Part shown: positions 33,971-43,255 of the stretch, piece after piece
Layout of the letters: each line of letters opens with the position of its first letter
Numbering within the stretch: position 1 is the first letter of the stretch
Origin: Pseudomonas bijieensis
GTDB taxonomy: Bacteria > Pseudomonadota > Gammaproteobacteria > Pseudomonadales > Pseudomonadaceae
NCBI RefSeq assembly: GCF_013347965.1
Contig: NZ_CP048810.1
Span: forward strand, 62,001 to 126,000
Reading direction: 5' to 3'
Length of the DNA: 64,000 bases
Notes under the pieces: model-generated
What the model was told of the DNA's origin: nothing
The model's input: only the letters and a program-made list of their open reading frames with translations
Database searches by the model: none
Translations under genes and position numbers: made by a program

Positions 33971-35053
33971 ATGCAGCGAATTCCTTGTGTGCTAATGCGC
34001 GGCGGTACGTCCAAAGGCCCGGTGTTTCTCGCCTGGGATCTGCCGGTCGCCATCGCCGAACGTGACGAGCTGCTGCTCAACCTGATGGGCTCCGGCCATG
34101 AGCTGGAAATCGATGGCATCGGCGGCGGCAGTCCACAAACCAGCAAAGTGGCGATCGTCAGCCCATCGCTGCACCCTGACGCCGATGTCGACTATTTGTT
34201 CGTCCAGGTCATGGTTTCCCAGCGTCGGGTCGATACCGCACCCAACTGCGGCAACATGCTCTGCGCCGTCGGCCCGTTCGCCATCGAACAGGGATTGGTC
34301 AAGGCGTCGGGCGAGCGGACTCGGGTGCGTATCCGCAACCTCAATACCGGGACCTTCGTCAATTCCGAAGTGCAAACCCCAGGTGGCAAGGTCAGCTATG
34401 AGGGCGATACCGCCATCGACGGCGTGCCTGGCACCGCCGCTCCGGTGCAACTGACCTTTCTCGACGCCGCGGGCAGCAAGACGGGGAAACTCTTCCCGAC
34501 CGGGCAAACCCAGGACCTGATCGACGGCATCCCGGTGACCTGCATCGACATGGCGATGCCGATGATGATTGTTCAGGCCAGTCAGCTGGGTAAGCGCGGC
34601 GACGAAAGCCCCGCCGAACTGGACGCCGATAAAGCCTTCCTGCAGCGTCTGGAGGCCTTGCGCCTGAAAGCCGGCCTGGCCATGGGCCTGGGTGATGTCA
34701 GTGACAAAGTCATTCCCAAGCCGGTACTGGTGTCTCCGGCCAAGTCCGGCGGGACGGTCCAGGTGCGTTATTTCATGCCGCACAACTGTCACCGCGCCCT
34801 GGCGATCACCGGTTCCATCGGCCTGGCCACCGCATGCGTGACCGAGGGCAGCGTCGTCGCACAGCTGCTCGGCACCGTCAGTGAGCCGCGCTTGCAACAG
34901 GTTCGGATTGAGCATCCAAGCGGCGGTATCGATGTCGTACTGTCCTACACCGGTGAAAAGGGTGAGACCATTCAGGCCTCGGTAGTACGTACTGCGCGCC
35001 GGCTCTTCTCAGGTTACGTCTACGCCACGACGGCCCAGCGGCTGGCCGGATAG
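33971..35053 (+). CDS. galD: 4-oxalomesaconate tautomerase-like isomerase (GalD; PrpF superfamily)
   Basis: A 360-residue protein with the two-domain PrpF/diaminopimelate-epimerase fold: MQRIPCVLMRGGTSKGPVFLAWDLP, 'DGIGGGSPQTSKVAIVSPS', 'VDTAPNCGNMLCAVGPFAIEQGLV' and 'SVVRTARRLFSGYVY'. Length and opening match GalD of P. putida, which tautomerises the keto form of 4-oxalomesaconate to the enol form in gallate degradation. None of galA, galB or galC is nearby; instead dicarboxylate and tricarboxylate carriers and a porin follow. It could therefore act on a related unsaturated tricarboxylate. The symbol is by resemblance. Confidence 0.78.
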   Translation: MQRIPCVLMRGGTSKGPVFLAWDLPVAIAERDELLLNLMGSGHELEIDGIGGGSPQTSKVAIVSPSLHPDADVDYLFVQVMVSQRRVDTAPNCGNMLCAVGPFAIEQGLVKASGERTRVRIRNLNTGTFVNSEVQTPGGKVSYEGDTAIDGVPGTAAPVQLTFLDAAGSKTGKLFPTGQTQDLIDGIPVTCIDMAMPMMIVQASQLGKRGDESPAELDADKAFLQRLEALRLKAGLAMGLGDVSDKVIPKPVLVSPAKSGGTVQVRYFMPHNCHRALAITGSIGLATACVTEGSVVAQLLGTVSEPRLQQVRIEHPSGGIDVVLSYTGEKGETIQASVVRTARRLFSGYVYATTAQRLAG

Positions 35054-35107
35054 CCCCAGGCCGCCAGGGTCTTTTGCATCAGAACAATTCTAAAAATGGG
35101 TGATGCC

Positions 35108-36421
35108 ATGAAAGTTGTAAAATCGCTCTACTTCCAGATCATCTGCGCCGTGCTGCTGGGCGTGATCGTCGGGCACTTCTGGTCGCAACAGGCAATTGCC
35201 TTGAAGCCGCTGGGCGATGCCTTCATCAAGCTGATCAAGATGATGATCGCGCCGGTGGTGTTCTGCACCATTGTCACTGGCATCGCCGGCATGAGTGACA
35301 AGCGCTCGCTGGGGCGTCTGTTGAGCAAGACCCTGCTGTTGTTCCTGGCGCTGACGGTGATTAGCCTGATCATCGGCCTGGTATCGGTCTACCTGTTCAA
35401 GCCTGGCGCGGGGATGAACATCGATCCGACGCAGTTGAGCACCAAAGGACTGTCGCAGTACACCGACTCCGCCGCGAAACTGAGCGTGGTGGACTTCTTC
35501 ATGCACATCATTCCCGACACCTTCATCGGCGCCTTCAATAAAGGCGAGGTGTTGCCGGTGCTGTTTATCGCGGTGCTCAGCGGATTTGCCCTGTCGTCCC
35601 TGGGCGAGCGCGGCAAGCCTGTGCTGCAGGTGCTGGAGTCAGCTTCGCACATGGTGTTCAAGATTTTCTCCTACCTGATGCGTTTCGCTCCGATCGGCGC
35701 TTTCGGGGCCTTGGCCTTTACGGTGGGGCAGTACGGCATCACGTCGTTGGGCTCGCTGGCCAAGCTGATCATGACCTTGTATATCGCCTGCGCCTTCTTC
35801 GTCTTCGTGGTGCTGGGTGGCATTTGCCGTGCGCACGGTTTCAGCCTATGGAAGCTGTTGCGTTATCTGCGTGAGGAGTTCCTGGTGGTATTGGGGACGT
35901 CCTCGACCGAACCGGTGATGCCGCGGATGTTGGAAAAACTCCAGGCCCTGGGTTGCAAGAAAGGCGTCGTAGGGCTGGTGCTGCCGACCGGTTACTCGTT
36001 CAACCTCGACGGTACGGCGATCTACCTGTCACTGGCGGCGATCTTCATTGCCCAGGCCTGCAACATCGACCTGACGCTGACCCAGGTCATCACCATGCTG
36101 GCGATCATGCTGCTGTCGTCAAAGGGGGCCGCGGGTGTGACCGGCAGCGGGTTTGTCGCCCTGGCCTCGACCTTGACGGTCATCCACGACATTCCCCTGG
36201 CGGGCCTGGCCCTGTTGATCGGGATCGACCGATTCATGTCTGAAGCGCGGGCGTTGACCAGCCTGGCGAGCAACGCCGTCGCGACCGTGGTGATCTCCCT
36301 CTCGGAGAATGCCTGTGACCGCGAAGTCCTGTTGCAGACCCTGGATGGCAAACCTGCCCTGACGCAAGCCCCGGCAACGGACTCGAGCTGGGACGGCGCG
36401 AAGGTCGCCAAACACATCTAG
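35108..36421 (+). CDS. Dicarboxylate/cation symporter (DctA-like, DAACS family)
   Basis: ATG 35108 gives the usual DctA opening MKVVKSLYFQIICAVLLGVIVGHFW; an in-frame ATG at 35096 is possible. The 437-residue membrane protein contains the substrate/cation-binding segments 'FLVVLGTSSTEPVMPRMLEKL' (serine-rich hairpin), 'VLPTGYSFNLDGTAIYLSLAAIFIAQA' (NLDGT motif) and 'SKGAAGVTGSGFVALASTL'. It imports C4-dicarboxylates or related acids. The second CitMHS-type carrier downstream suggests a wider acid repertoire. Confidence 0.93.
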   Translation: MKVVKSLYFQIICAVLLGVIVGHFWSQQAIALKPLGDAFIKLIKMMIAPVVFCTIVTGIAGMSDKRSLGRLLSKTLLLFLALTVISLIIGLVSVYLFKPGAGMNIDPTQLSTKGLSQYTDSAAKLSVVDFFMHIIPDTFIGAFNKGEVLPVLFIAVLSGFALSSLGERGKPVLQVLESASHMVFKIFSYLMRFAPIGAFGALAFTVGQYGITSLGSLAKLIMTLYIACAFFVFVVLGGICRAHGFSLWKLLRYLREEFLVVLGTSSTEPVMPRMLEKLQALGCKKGVVGLVLPTGYSFNLDGTAIYLSLAAIFIAQACNIDLTLTQVITMLAIMLLSSKGAAGVTGSGFVALASTLTVIHDIPLAGLALLIGIDRFMSEARALTSLASNAVATVVISLSENACDREVLLQTLDGKPALTQAPATDSSWDGAKVAKHI

Positions 36422-36471
36422 CCGTTCACGGCTGATTCGACAGCACCGCGTAAGCTTATTCAATCCCTCTG

Positions 36472-36500
36472 CGCCAGGCACACCTTCGTGTTGCCTGGCG
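36472..36500 (+). terminator. Hairpin between dctA-like and citM-like genes
   Basis: CGCCAGGCA / TGCCTGGCG (9 bp) with further CAC/GTG pairing around a TTC-containing loop. No T-run follows; it may attenuate or protect the transcript rather than end it. Confidence 0.45.
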
Positions 36501-36561
36501 GGTGGGAGGGCGTGCGCCTGGGTGTCTGCCAAGCTACTCATAACAACAAGAGATCTGACAT

Positions 36562-37866
36562 ATGCTCGCTTTACTTGGCTTGGCCATGGTGGTGGTCTTC
36601 ACCTTCCTGATAATGACCAAACGGCTGTCGCCGATCGTCGCCCTGACGGTGGTGCCAATAGTCTTTGCAGTGATCGGCGGTTTTGGCGGGACCACCGGCA
36701 AGATGATGCTGGATGGCCTGAAAATGGTCGCGCCGTCGGCGGCGCTGCTGTTGTTCGCGATCCTGTTTTTCGGCCTGATGATCGACGCCGGCTTGTTCGA
36801 CCCGCTGATCCGCAAGATCCTCAAGCGGGTCAACGGCGATCCGATGAAAATCGCCGTGGGCACCGCACTGCTGTCGCTGTTGGTGGCGCTGGACGGTGAC
36901 GGCACGACGACCTACATGATCACCTGTGCCGCGATGTTGCCGCTGTACAAGCGCATCGGCATGAATCCGATGATCCTGGCAACCATTTCCATGCTCTCCT
37001 TGAGCATCATGAGCGGCATGACCCCTTGGGGCGGCCCGGCGACCCGTGCGATCGCAGCGCTGGGCCTGGATGCCGGCGAGTATTTCGTGCCGTTGCTGCC
37101 GACCATGATCGGTGGTGCGGCGTGGGTGGTGTTCACGGGGTTCCTGCTGGGTCGTGCCGAGCGCAAGCGCATCGGTAACGTCCAACTGCAAAGCGGCGGC
37201 GGTGACTGCTACATCAACGCGATCATGGAGGACACGCCGCACAAGCGTCCGAAGCTGGCCTACGTCAACCTGCTGCTGGTGGTCGCGGTGATGGTCGCGC
37301 TGGTGATGGGGATCATGCACTCGGCGATTCTGTTCCTGATCGGTTTCGTCCTGGCGCTGATGATCAACTATCCGCAGCTAGATATTCAGAAGGAACGCAT
37401 TCTCGCCCACTCGGGCAATGCCATGACCGTGGTCCTGCTGGTATTTGCCGCGGGCATCTTCGCCGGGATTTTTTCCGGGACGAAAATGGTCGATGCGTTG
37501 GCACAAACCCTGGTCGACTGGATTCCGCCTTCCTGGGGCCACCTGTTCCCGCTGGTGGTGGCGATTACCAGCATGCCGTTGACCTTCGTATTGTCCAACG
37601 ATGCCTACTACTTCGGTGTCGTGCCGATCCTGGCCAATGCCGCGGCGGCCTACGGGATTGATCCGGTGGAAATTGCCCGGGCGTCGATTCTTGGCCAGCC
37701 GGTGCACCTGATGAGCCCATTGGTGGCCTCGACCTTGTTGCTGGTGGGCATGGTCGACCGCGACCTGGGCGACTTCCAGAAAGCTACCGTGAAATGGGCG
37801 GTACTCACGTCCCTGGTGATTACCGCGCTGGCCCTGCTGACCGGTGCGCTGACGCTGTTTTCCTGA
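36562..37866 (+). CDS. CitMHS-family citrate/metal-citrate:proton symporter
   Basis: A 434-residue membrane protein with about twelve hydrophobic segments, opening MLALLGLAMVVVFTFLIMTKRLSPIVALTVVPIVFAVIGGFG. Conserved blocks are 'SLLVALDGDGTTTYMITCAAMLPLYKRIGM', 'GMTPWGGPATRAIAAL' and 'PLTFVLSNDAYYFGVVPIL', with 'GQPVHLMSPLV' near the end. CitMHS proteins carry citrate complexed to a divalent metal. A paralogue is encoded at 41939-43255 on the other strand, also beside a PrpF-fold isomerase gene. Confidence 0.93.
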   Translation: MLALLGLAMVVVFTFLIMTKRLSPIVALTVVPIVFAVIGGFGGTTGKMMLDGLKMVAPSAALLLFAILFFGLMIDAGLFDPLIRKILKRVNGDPMKIAVGTALLSLLVALDGDGTTTYMITCAAMLPLYKRIGMNPMILATISMLSLSIMSGMTPWGGPATRAIAALGLDAGEYFVPLLPTMIGGAAWVVFTGFLLGRAERKRIGNVQLQSGGGDCYINAIMEDTPHKRPKLAYVNLLLVVAVMVALVMGIMHSAILFLIGFVLALMINYPQLDIQKERILAHSGNAMTVVLLVFAAGIFAGIFSGTKMVDALAQTLVDWIPPSWGHLFPLVVAITSMPLTFVLSNDAYYFGVVPILANAAAAYGIDPVEIARASILGQPVHLMSPLVASTLLLVGMVDRDLGDFQKATVKWAVLTSLVITALALLTGALTLFS

Positions 37867-37898
37867 TTCACCCGACAACCTTAGCTTCTTGCCTGACA

Positions 37899-37918
37899 CA
37901 CCCCCGCAAGCGGGGGTG
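37899..37918 (+). terminator. GC-rich hairpin between citM-like and porin genes
   Basis: Perfect 9-bp stem CACCCCCGC / GCGGGGGTG with a two-base AA loop region, 33 bp after the CitMHS stop. It lacks a T-run. Confidence 0.5.
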
Positions 37919-37958
37919 CGCCGGCCTGCACGCCAAATAACAACAACGAGTAACTCGA

Positions 37959-39212
37959 ATGACCACTTTGCTTACCCGCGGGGCTTTGTTTCCAATCCTT
38001 GGGCTGTTGCCCCTGGCCACGGCCAGCGCCGAAGGCTTTATCGAGGACAGCAAGCTCAAGCTGCAATTGCGCAACGTCTACTTCAACGAAAATTTTCGCG
38101 ACGAGCACGGGATGAGTGTACGGGCGGCGAGGACCGCCAAGAGTGAGCGCACCGAATGGGCGCAAGGCTTCCTGCTGGATTACCAGTCGGGCTTTACGCC
38201 GGGCACCATTGGCTTTGGGGTCGATGCCCTGGGCCTGCTCGGGGTCAAGCTGGACTCCGGGCGTGGCCGCAGCGGTACCGGCCTGCTACCGGTGCATGAC
38301 GACGGCCGCGCCGCCGACGAGTTTGCCAGCGCGGGCATGACCGCCAAGGCCAGGCTGGCCAAGACCACGCTCAAATACGGCACCTTGCTGCCCAAGACCC
38401 CGGTGCTGGTCTACAACGATGCGCGACTGTTGCCCCAGACTTACCAGGGCACCCAGATCACCAGCAGTGACATCGACAACCTCACTGTCACCGGCGGGCA
38501 TCTGGAGCGTTTCAAGCTGCGGGATTCGAGCGACAGCATGCCTATCGTGCCCGACGGCTATGGTGGCGATAAGTCCGGTGACTTCAGCTATGCCGGCGCC
38601 GACTACAAGCTGGGCAAGAACATCCGCCTGAGTTACTTCTATGGCGAGCTGGAGAATTTCTATCGACAGAACTTTGTTGGCATCCAGCATGATCTGCCCC
38701 TGGGCGCCGGGGTGTTGACCAGCGACCTGCGCTACTTCAACAGCGTCGATTCGGGGTCGGCCTACGGCGGCAAGATCGACAACGACATGCTCAGCGGATC
38801 GCTGTCCTACGCCGTTGTCGGCCACACGTTGAGTGCTGGCTACCAGACCCTCAGTGGCGAGGCAGGTCTGCCTTATATCAGCGGTGCCACGGTGTACTCC
38901 TTCAGCAACGTCGGGATCGGCAAGTTCATCGAGGAAGACGAGAAGACCTGGATGCTCGGTTACGGCTATGACTTCGCTCGCCTCGGTGTGCCCGGCCTGA
39001 CGTTTTCCACCCGCTACCTGAGCGGTAATGACGGCAAGTCCAACACCACGGTCAAAGAGTGGGAGCGTGACGCAGAGATTGCCTACGTGGTGCAGCAGGG
39101 TACGTTCAAGGGGCTGGGGGTGAAGTTGCGCAACTACGTCTATCGCTCGGATTATTCACGAGGTCGTGACAGCAACCGGATCTACTTCACCTACGATATC
39201 GCGCTTTGGTAG
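37959..39212 (+). CDS. OprD-family outer-membrane porin
   Basis: A 417-residue protein with a signal peptide (cleavage near LLPLATASAEG) and mature start 'FIEDSKLKLQLRNVYFNENFRD', the normal OprD opening. Alternating beta-strand segments run to the C-terminal 'SNRIYFTYDIALW' with the terminal aromatic used for outer-membrane assembly. The family takes up small acidic or aromatic substrates. Its place after GalD, DctA and CitMHS suggests a di- or tricarboxylate (OpdH-like role, inferred). Confidence 0.93.
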   Translation: MTTLLTRGALFPILGLLPLATASAEGFIEDSKLKLQLRNVYFNENFRDEHGMSVRAARTAKSERTEWAQGFLLDYQSGFTPGTIGFGVDALGLLGVKLDSGRGRSGTGLLPVHDDGRAADEFASAGMTAKARLAKTTLKYGTLLPKTPVLVYNDARLLPQTYQGTQITSSDIDNLTVTGGHLERFKLRDSSDSMPIVPDGYGGDKSGDFSYAGADYKLGKNIRLSYFYGELENFYRQNFVGIQHDLPLGAGVLTSDLRYFNSVDSGSAYGGKIDNDMLSGSLSYAVVGHTLSAGYQTLSGEAGLPYISGATVYSFSNVGIGKFIEEDEKTWMLGYGYDFARLGVPGLTFSTRYLSGNDGKSNTTVKEWERDAEIAYVVQQGTFKGLGVKLRNYVYRSDYSRGRDSNRIYFTYDIALW

Positions 39213-39246
39213 GTGATGTAGTTTACCTAAGAAAAACGATGGACCT

Positions 39247-39372
39247 GTGGCGAGGGAGCTTGCTCCCGCTCGGCTGCGAAGCAGCCGTGAACCGGTGGGT
39301 GCGGTATGTCTGTTTACGCGTTCGGCAGGTTTGGGGCCGCTTCGCGACCCAGCGGGAGCAATCCCTGGCCAC
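39247..39372. repeat. Pair of inverted REP elements, second arm degenerate
   Basis: GTGGCGAGGGAGCTTGCTCC followed by CGGCTGCGAAGCAGCCG, then about 40 bp later GGGGCCGCTTCGCGACCCAG and CGGGAGCAATCCCTGGCCAC. The last arm has lost several bases from the expected CAAGCTCCCTCGCCAC. It sits between the porin and the MFS gene. Confidence 0.85.
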
Positions 39373-39473
39373 GGTTTCCTCAGTGGCCTCGGGTTCGTCA
39401 CGGTGGTTCGGTTCGATTCTTTGCGACATCATGGCGTCAATCAACTTTGGGCAAAACCCTCATCGAGGCCGCT

Positions 39474-40730
39474 GTGGATCGAAACCTGGACCGACGCAAC
39501 AACCTTTCCCTGGATGGCCTGAACTTCTTCCTCGCGGATGTGCGTGATGGGTTGGGTCCGTACCTGGCGATCTACCTCCTGGCGGTGCATCGCTGGGACC
39601 CGGCCAGCATTGGCGTGGTGATGACCGTGGCGGCGATGGCCGGCCTCGTTGCCCAGGCGCCCGCCGGAGCGCTGATCGACCGGGTGCGCAGCAAGCGCGC
39701 CGTGGTGGCCGTGGCGGCCTTGTTGGTGACGCTGGGTTGCCTGGTGCTACCGTTCACTTCTTCCTTCGGCCTGGTGGCGTTGACCCAGGCGCTCGGCGCC
39801 GTGGCGGCGTCGGTCTTCGCGCCGGCAATTGCGGCGATTTCCCTGGGCATCACTGGCGCCAGGGCCTTTACGCGGCGTACTGGGCGCAACGAAACATTCA
39901 ACCACGCGGGCAATGCCTGCGCGGCGCTGCTGGCGGGTGGGTTCGCCTGGTTGTTCGGTCCTATCGCGGTGTTCTACCTGATGGCCGCGATGGCACTGGC
40001 CAGCATCGTAGCGGTCAGTTGCGTGTCCGCCGAGGCCATCGACCATGATGTGGCCCGGGGCCTGGAAGTCGGTCAGTCAGTACAGGGGCAGGCACCCTCG
40101 GCGCTGCGCGTGTTGCTGGACAACCGCACGCTGCTGTTGTTCGCCATTTGCTGCGGGCTGTTCCATCTGGCGAATGCGGCGATGCTCCCGCTGGTCAGCC
40201 AGAAGCTCGCCCAGGCCAATGCACACCTGGCCACGCCGCTGACGTCGGCCTGTATCGTCGCCGCGCAGCTGGTCATGGTGCCCATGGCGTGGCTGGTCGG
40301 CGTCAAGGCCGATGCCTGGGGACGCAAGCCGTTGTTGCTGGCCGGCTTCCTGATCCTGCCCATCCGAGGTGTGTTGTACGTGCTCTCGGATGATCCTTAT
40401 TGGTTGGTGGCGGTGCAGTTGCTCGATGGTATCGGTGCCGGTTTGTTTGGCGCATTGTTTCCCCTGGTGGTGAAGGACCTGACCCAGGGCACCGGACGTT
40501 TCAACGTCAGCCTCGGGGTGCTCTCGACGGTGTTCGGGTTCGGCGCGGCGTTGAGTAACAGCTTGGCCGGTTTTGTCGTGCAAGGGGCCGGCTACAGCGC
40601 CGCGTTCCTGACCCTGGCGGCGATTGCCGCGCTGGCCTTCGGCCTGTTGCTGGTGATGCCCGAGACCTTCATGCCCAGGCGCGTTTCACAGCCCGGTACG
40701 CTTCCCCTATCCGACGGTGAGGTTGCGTGA
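39474..40730 (+). CDS. MFS transporter
   Basis: GTG 39474, with GAGG five bases before it, gives a 418-residue protein beginning MDRNLDRRNNLSLDGLNFFLADVRDGLGPYLAIYLL. The frame stays open back to ATG 39306, but those codons lie partly in a REP element and do not look like protein. Motif A is PAGALIDRVRSKRAV; about twelve hydrophobic segments follow, ending 'AAIAALAFGLLLVMPETFMP'. Similar proteins are unassigned MFS efflux carriers. Function unknown. Confidence 0.85.
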   Translation: MDRNLDRRNNLSLDGLNFFLADVRDGLGPYLAIYLLAVHRWDPASIGVVMTVAAMAGLVAQAPAGALIDRVRSKRAVVAVAALLVTLGCLVLPFTSSFGLVALTQALGAVAASVFAPAIAAISLGITGARAFTRRTGRNETFNHAGNACAALLAGGFAWLFGPIAVFYLMAAMALASIVAVSCVSAEAIDHDVARGLEVGQSVQGQAPSALRVLLDNRTLLLFAICCGLFHLANAAMLPLVSQKLAQANAHLATPLTSACIVAAQLVMVPMAWLVGVKADAWGRKPLLLAGFLILPIRGVLYVLSDDPYWLVAVQLLDGIGAGLFGALFPLVVKDLTQGTGRFNVSLGVLSTVFGFGAALSNSLAGFVVQGAGYSAAFLTLAAIAALAFGLLLVMPETFMPRRVSQPGTLPLSDGEVA

Positions 40731-40933
40731 CCACTGTCAGGCAGACACGTTAGCCAATGCTTGTGTTGTTTGAATCATAAAATGAGCTTTATGTAGATAT
40801 AAATCAATTTGTGGGCTTTATGATTGACTGATCCGACGACTAGCTGGATGCGGTCGATTGGCAAAGTCCAGGCAGGGGAAAGCGAACACGGCCTGTCAGG
40901 CCGCGCTTGGGATGAATGAGGGAGGAGGGAAGC

Positions 40934-41821
40934 CTATTCGAACAGCGCGGGATCTACTTTTTTACGTCGGGCCTGCTCCAGATGCTTGCGCATTTGGTCT
41001 GCTGCCGCCAATCGATCCCCGCGTTCCAGGCAGTCGAGGATAGTGAGATGCTCCTCCGCCTGGCCTTTGCGCGGGGCCCGTGTACTGGCTTGACGGTACT
41101 CCACCAGCCGACGTAATTGGTCGATGCGCCGCACAGTTTGTTGAAGGAAACGATTGCCGGAACAGGCGGCGAGGGTTTCGTGAAACAGTGAGTTCGCCTC
41201 GAACAGCTCTTGAGCAGTCATGGTCAGGTAACCGCCGTTGGCAATGAACTCCTGCTGCTTGCGGCAGCTGGCAAGCATCTCCCGGTCGATCTGGAAGGTG
41301 GGTGAGAGCAGGCCTGCCGGTTCGATGGTGGCGCGGAACGAATAGCTTTCCTCATACGCCTCCACAGAGTCAATCATGGGCAGAAGCCGCCATCCTTGAC
41401 CCGCACGTTGTTCAATCCATCCTTCCTGCTGGATGCGTGAGAGAACCGCTCTTAGCGCTGCCCGAGACACATCAAACCGACGCATGAACTCAATCTCGGT
41501 GAACAGCTCTGGGAGCTGTCGGCTAAGACGTAGTTCGGCAAATTTCAGGTAAAGCGGGTCGTCACTGTTCTCCATGACTTCCGAGACGAGATCGCCTAAT
41601 TCGTCGCTGGAGCGGGCTAGAAAAAAGCCACGGTTGCGATCGTAGATGAGCATGCCCTTTTCGACCAGATGGGCCATGGCAAACTTGACCGGTGTACGTG
41701 AAACATTGAGCGTTGTGGCCAACTGTGACTCGACCAGGTGGTGTCCTATATCGAAGCGCTCACGACGCACGTGAGAAACAATGTCACGCGCAATGCGTGC
41801 TTGCAGAGGGCTTAGAGGCAT
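40934..41821 (-). CDS. GntR-family regulator with two winged-helix domains and an FCD-type effector domain
   Basis: A 295-residue protein. The first GntR-type winged helix spans about 7-69 (SQLATTLNVSRTPVKFAMAHL). A second, similar one spans about 92-148 (FMRRFDVSRAALRAVLSRI followed by WIEQRAGQGWRLLP). An all-helical FCD-like domain fills about 155-290. FadR/VanR-type regulators normally have one winged helix, so this is an unusual double arrangement. It points away from the adjacent CitMHS gene and is the probable controller of the CitMHS / AcnD / PrpF module through a tricarboxylate effector (inferred). Confidence 0.85.
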   Translation of the reverse strand: MPLSPLQARIARDIVSHVRRERFDIGHHLVESQLATTLNVSRTPVKFAMAHLVEKGMLIYDRNRGFFLARSSDELGDLVSEVMENSDDPLYLKFAELRLSRQLPELFTEIEFMRRFDVSRAALRAVLSRIQQEGWIEQRAGQGWRLLPMIDSVEAYEESYSFRATIEPAGLLSPTFQIDREMLASCRKQQEFIANGGYLTMTAQELFEANSLFHETLAACSGNRFLQQTVRRIDQLRRLVEYRQASTRAPRKGQAEEHLTILDCLERGDRLAAADQMRKHLEQARRKKVDPALFE

Positions 41822-41882
41822 TAGATCGAGAACCGAATAGAGCTGACCATGGAATCACCATTCTAGCGCGTCGATAAGCTTA

Positions 41883-41913
41883 ACGGCAGAGGTCGGTTTT
41901 TTGCCTCTGCCGT
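41883..41913 (-). terminator. Terminator of the second CitMHS gene
   Basis: Perfect 10-bp stem ACGGCAGAGG / CCTCTGCCGT with an 11-base loop, 26 bp past the CitMHS stop on the minus strand and before the GntR start. Confidence 0.6.
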
Positions 41914-41938
41914 GACTTCGACAGCTTGAAAGCCTGTT

Positions 41939-43255
41939 TTAGCGCACTTGATAAAACGGGAACGCACCAAACAGAAGGCCGCCTACCAATAGGCCGAAGC
42001 TCGCAAAAATGGCCCATTTAAGAGCGAAGCGTTGATGATCTCCGAGATCTACCTTGGCCAACGCAACGAGCAGGTAGAGTGATGGGACCAGTGGACTGAG
42101 CAGGTGCACAGGCTGACCGACCACCGAAGCACGTGCGATTTCCAGTGGGGTTATCCCGTATTGAACTGCGGTTTGCGCAATCACCGGCAGAATGCCGAAG
42201 TAGAACGCGTCGTTCGACATGAAGAATGTAAACGGCATGCTGACGAGGGCGGTGAATACAGCCAGGAACGGGCCGAAGCTTGGTGGAATTACATGCAGCA
42301 AGCTCTTGGCCATGGAGTCCACCATGCCGGTTCCGGAAAGGATCCCGGTGAAAATGCCTGCCGCGAAAATGACAGCTGTAACTGCCAACACGTTCATTGC
42401 GTGAGCGGCAATGCGAGCTTTTTGCTGCTCGATGTTTGGATAGTTGAGCATGATGGCGATAGCGAAGCCGACCATGAACAAGATCTGGATTGGCATGGCA
42501 CCAATGATCAAGCACGCGATCAGGCCTAGCGTCAGGATCAGGTTTGGCCAGAACATCTTCGGACGACGATTTTCATCGCATTCTTCTGCTGAACCGTTAC
42601 CCAGCGACATGGAACCATGATGGAAGTCATCCAGGTGAAGGATGCCAAGGCGCGTGCGCTCTTTGCGACCAATGACTACAGCGGTCAAGATCAGGCATGC
42701 AGCGCCTAGCAGCATGCCTGGAATCATTGGCAGGAAAATCTCCATCGCGTCCACGTGCAGTGCCGCAGCGGCGCGGGCGGTCGGGCCACCCCACGGAGAA
42801 ATATTCATGATGCCGCTGGCAATGTTCACCAGGCATGTCATGCCCAATACGCTCATTCCCAGTCGCTGGTACAGCGGCAAGAAGGCAGCACAGGCGATCA
42901 TGTACGTAGTCGAACTATCACCATCGAGCGATACAAGCATCGTCAGAATGGCTGTTCCCACCGAGACCTTAAGAGGGTCGCCTTTCACCACTTTCAGGAT
43001 GAAGCGCACAAGGCCGTCAAACAGCCCTGCGTCAATCATGATGCCGAAGTAGAGAATCGAGAAGGTCAGCATCACGCCGGTTGGTGCAAGCGTTTTGACG
43101 CCGTCGAGCATCATGGCGCCGAGACCTGCGTAGTGGCCTCCAATCAACGCGAAAATGATCGGTATCAAGATCAATGCGATGAGCGCGGAAAGGCGCTTCG
43201 TCATGATCAGGTACATGAAACAGATGACCATTGAAAAGCCAAGGACTGTTAGCAC
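41939..43255 (-). CDS. CitMHS-family tricarboxylate symporter (second copy)
   Basis: A 438-residue membrane protein. GTG 43255 has GGGAG upstream. Conserved blocks match the other CitMHS gene in the window: 'MLVSLDGDSSTTYMIACAAFLPLYQRLGM', 'ISPWGGPTARAAAAL', 'PFTFFMSNDAFYFGILPVI', 'VGQPVHLLSPLV'. It diverges from the aconitase-type gene across a 349-bp promoter region and would import that pathway's substrate, probably as a metal complex. Confidence 0.93.
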   Translation of the reverse strand: MLTVLGFSMVICFMYLIMTKRLSALIALILIPIIFALIGGHYAGLGAMMLDGVKTLAPTGVMLTFSILYFGIMIDAGLFDGLVRFILKVVKGDPLKVSVGTAILTMLVSLDGDSSTTYMIACAAFLPLYQRLGMSVLGMTCLVNIASGIMNISPWGGPTARAAAALHVDAMEIFLPMIPGMLLGAACLILTAVVIGRKERTRLGILHLDDFHHGSMSLGNGSAEECDENRRPKMFWPNLILTLGLIACLIIGAMPIQILFMVGFAIAIMLNYPNIEQQKARIAAHAMNVLAVTAVIFAAGIFTGILSGTGMVDSMAKSLLHVIPPSFGPFLAVFTALVSMPFTFFMSNDAFYFGILPVIAQTAVQYGITPLEIARASVVGQPVHLLSPLVPSLYLLVALAKVDLGDHQRFALKWAIFASFGLLVGGLLFGAFPFYQVR

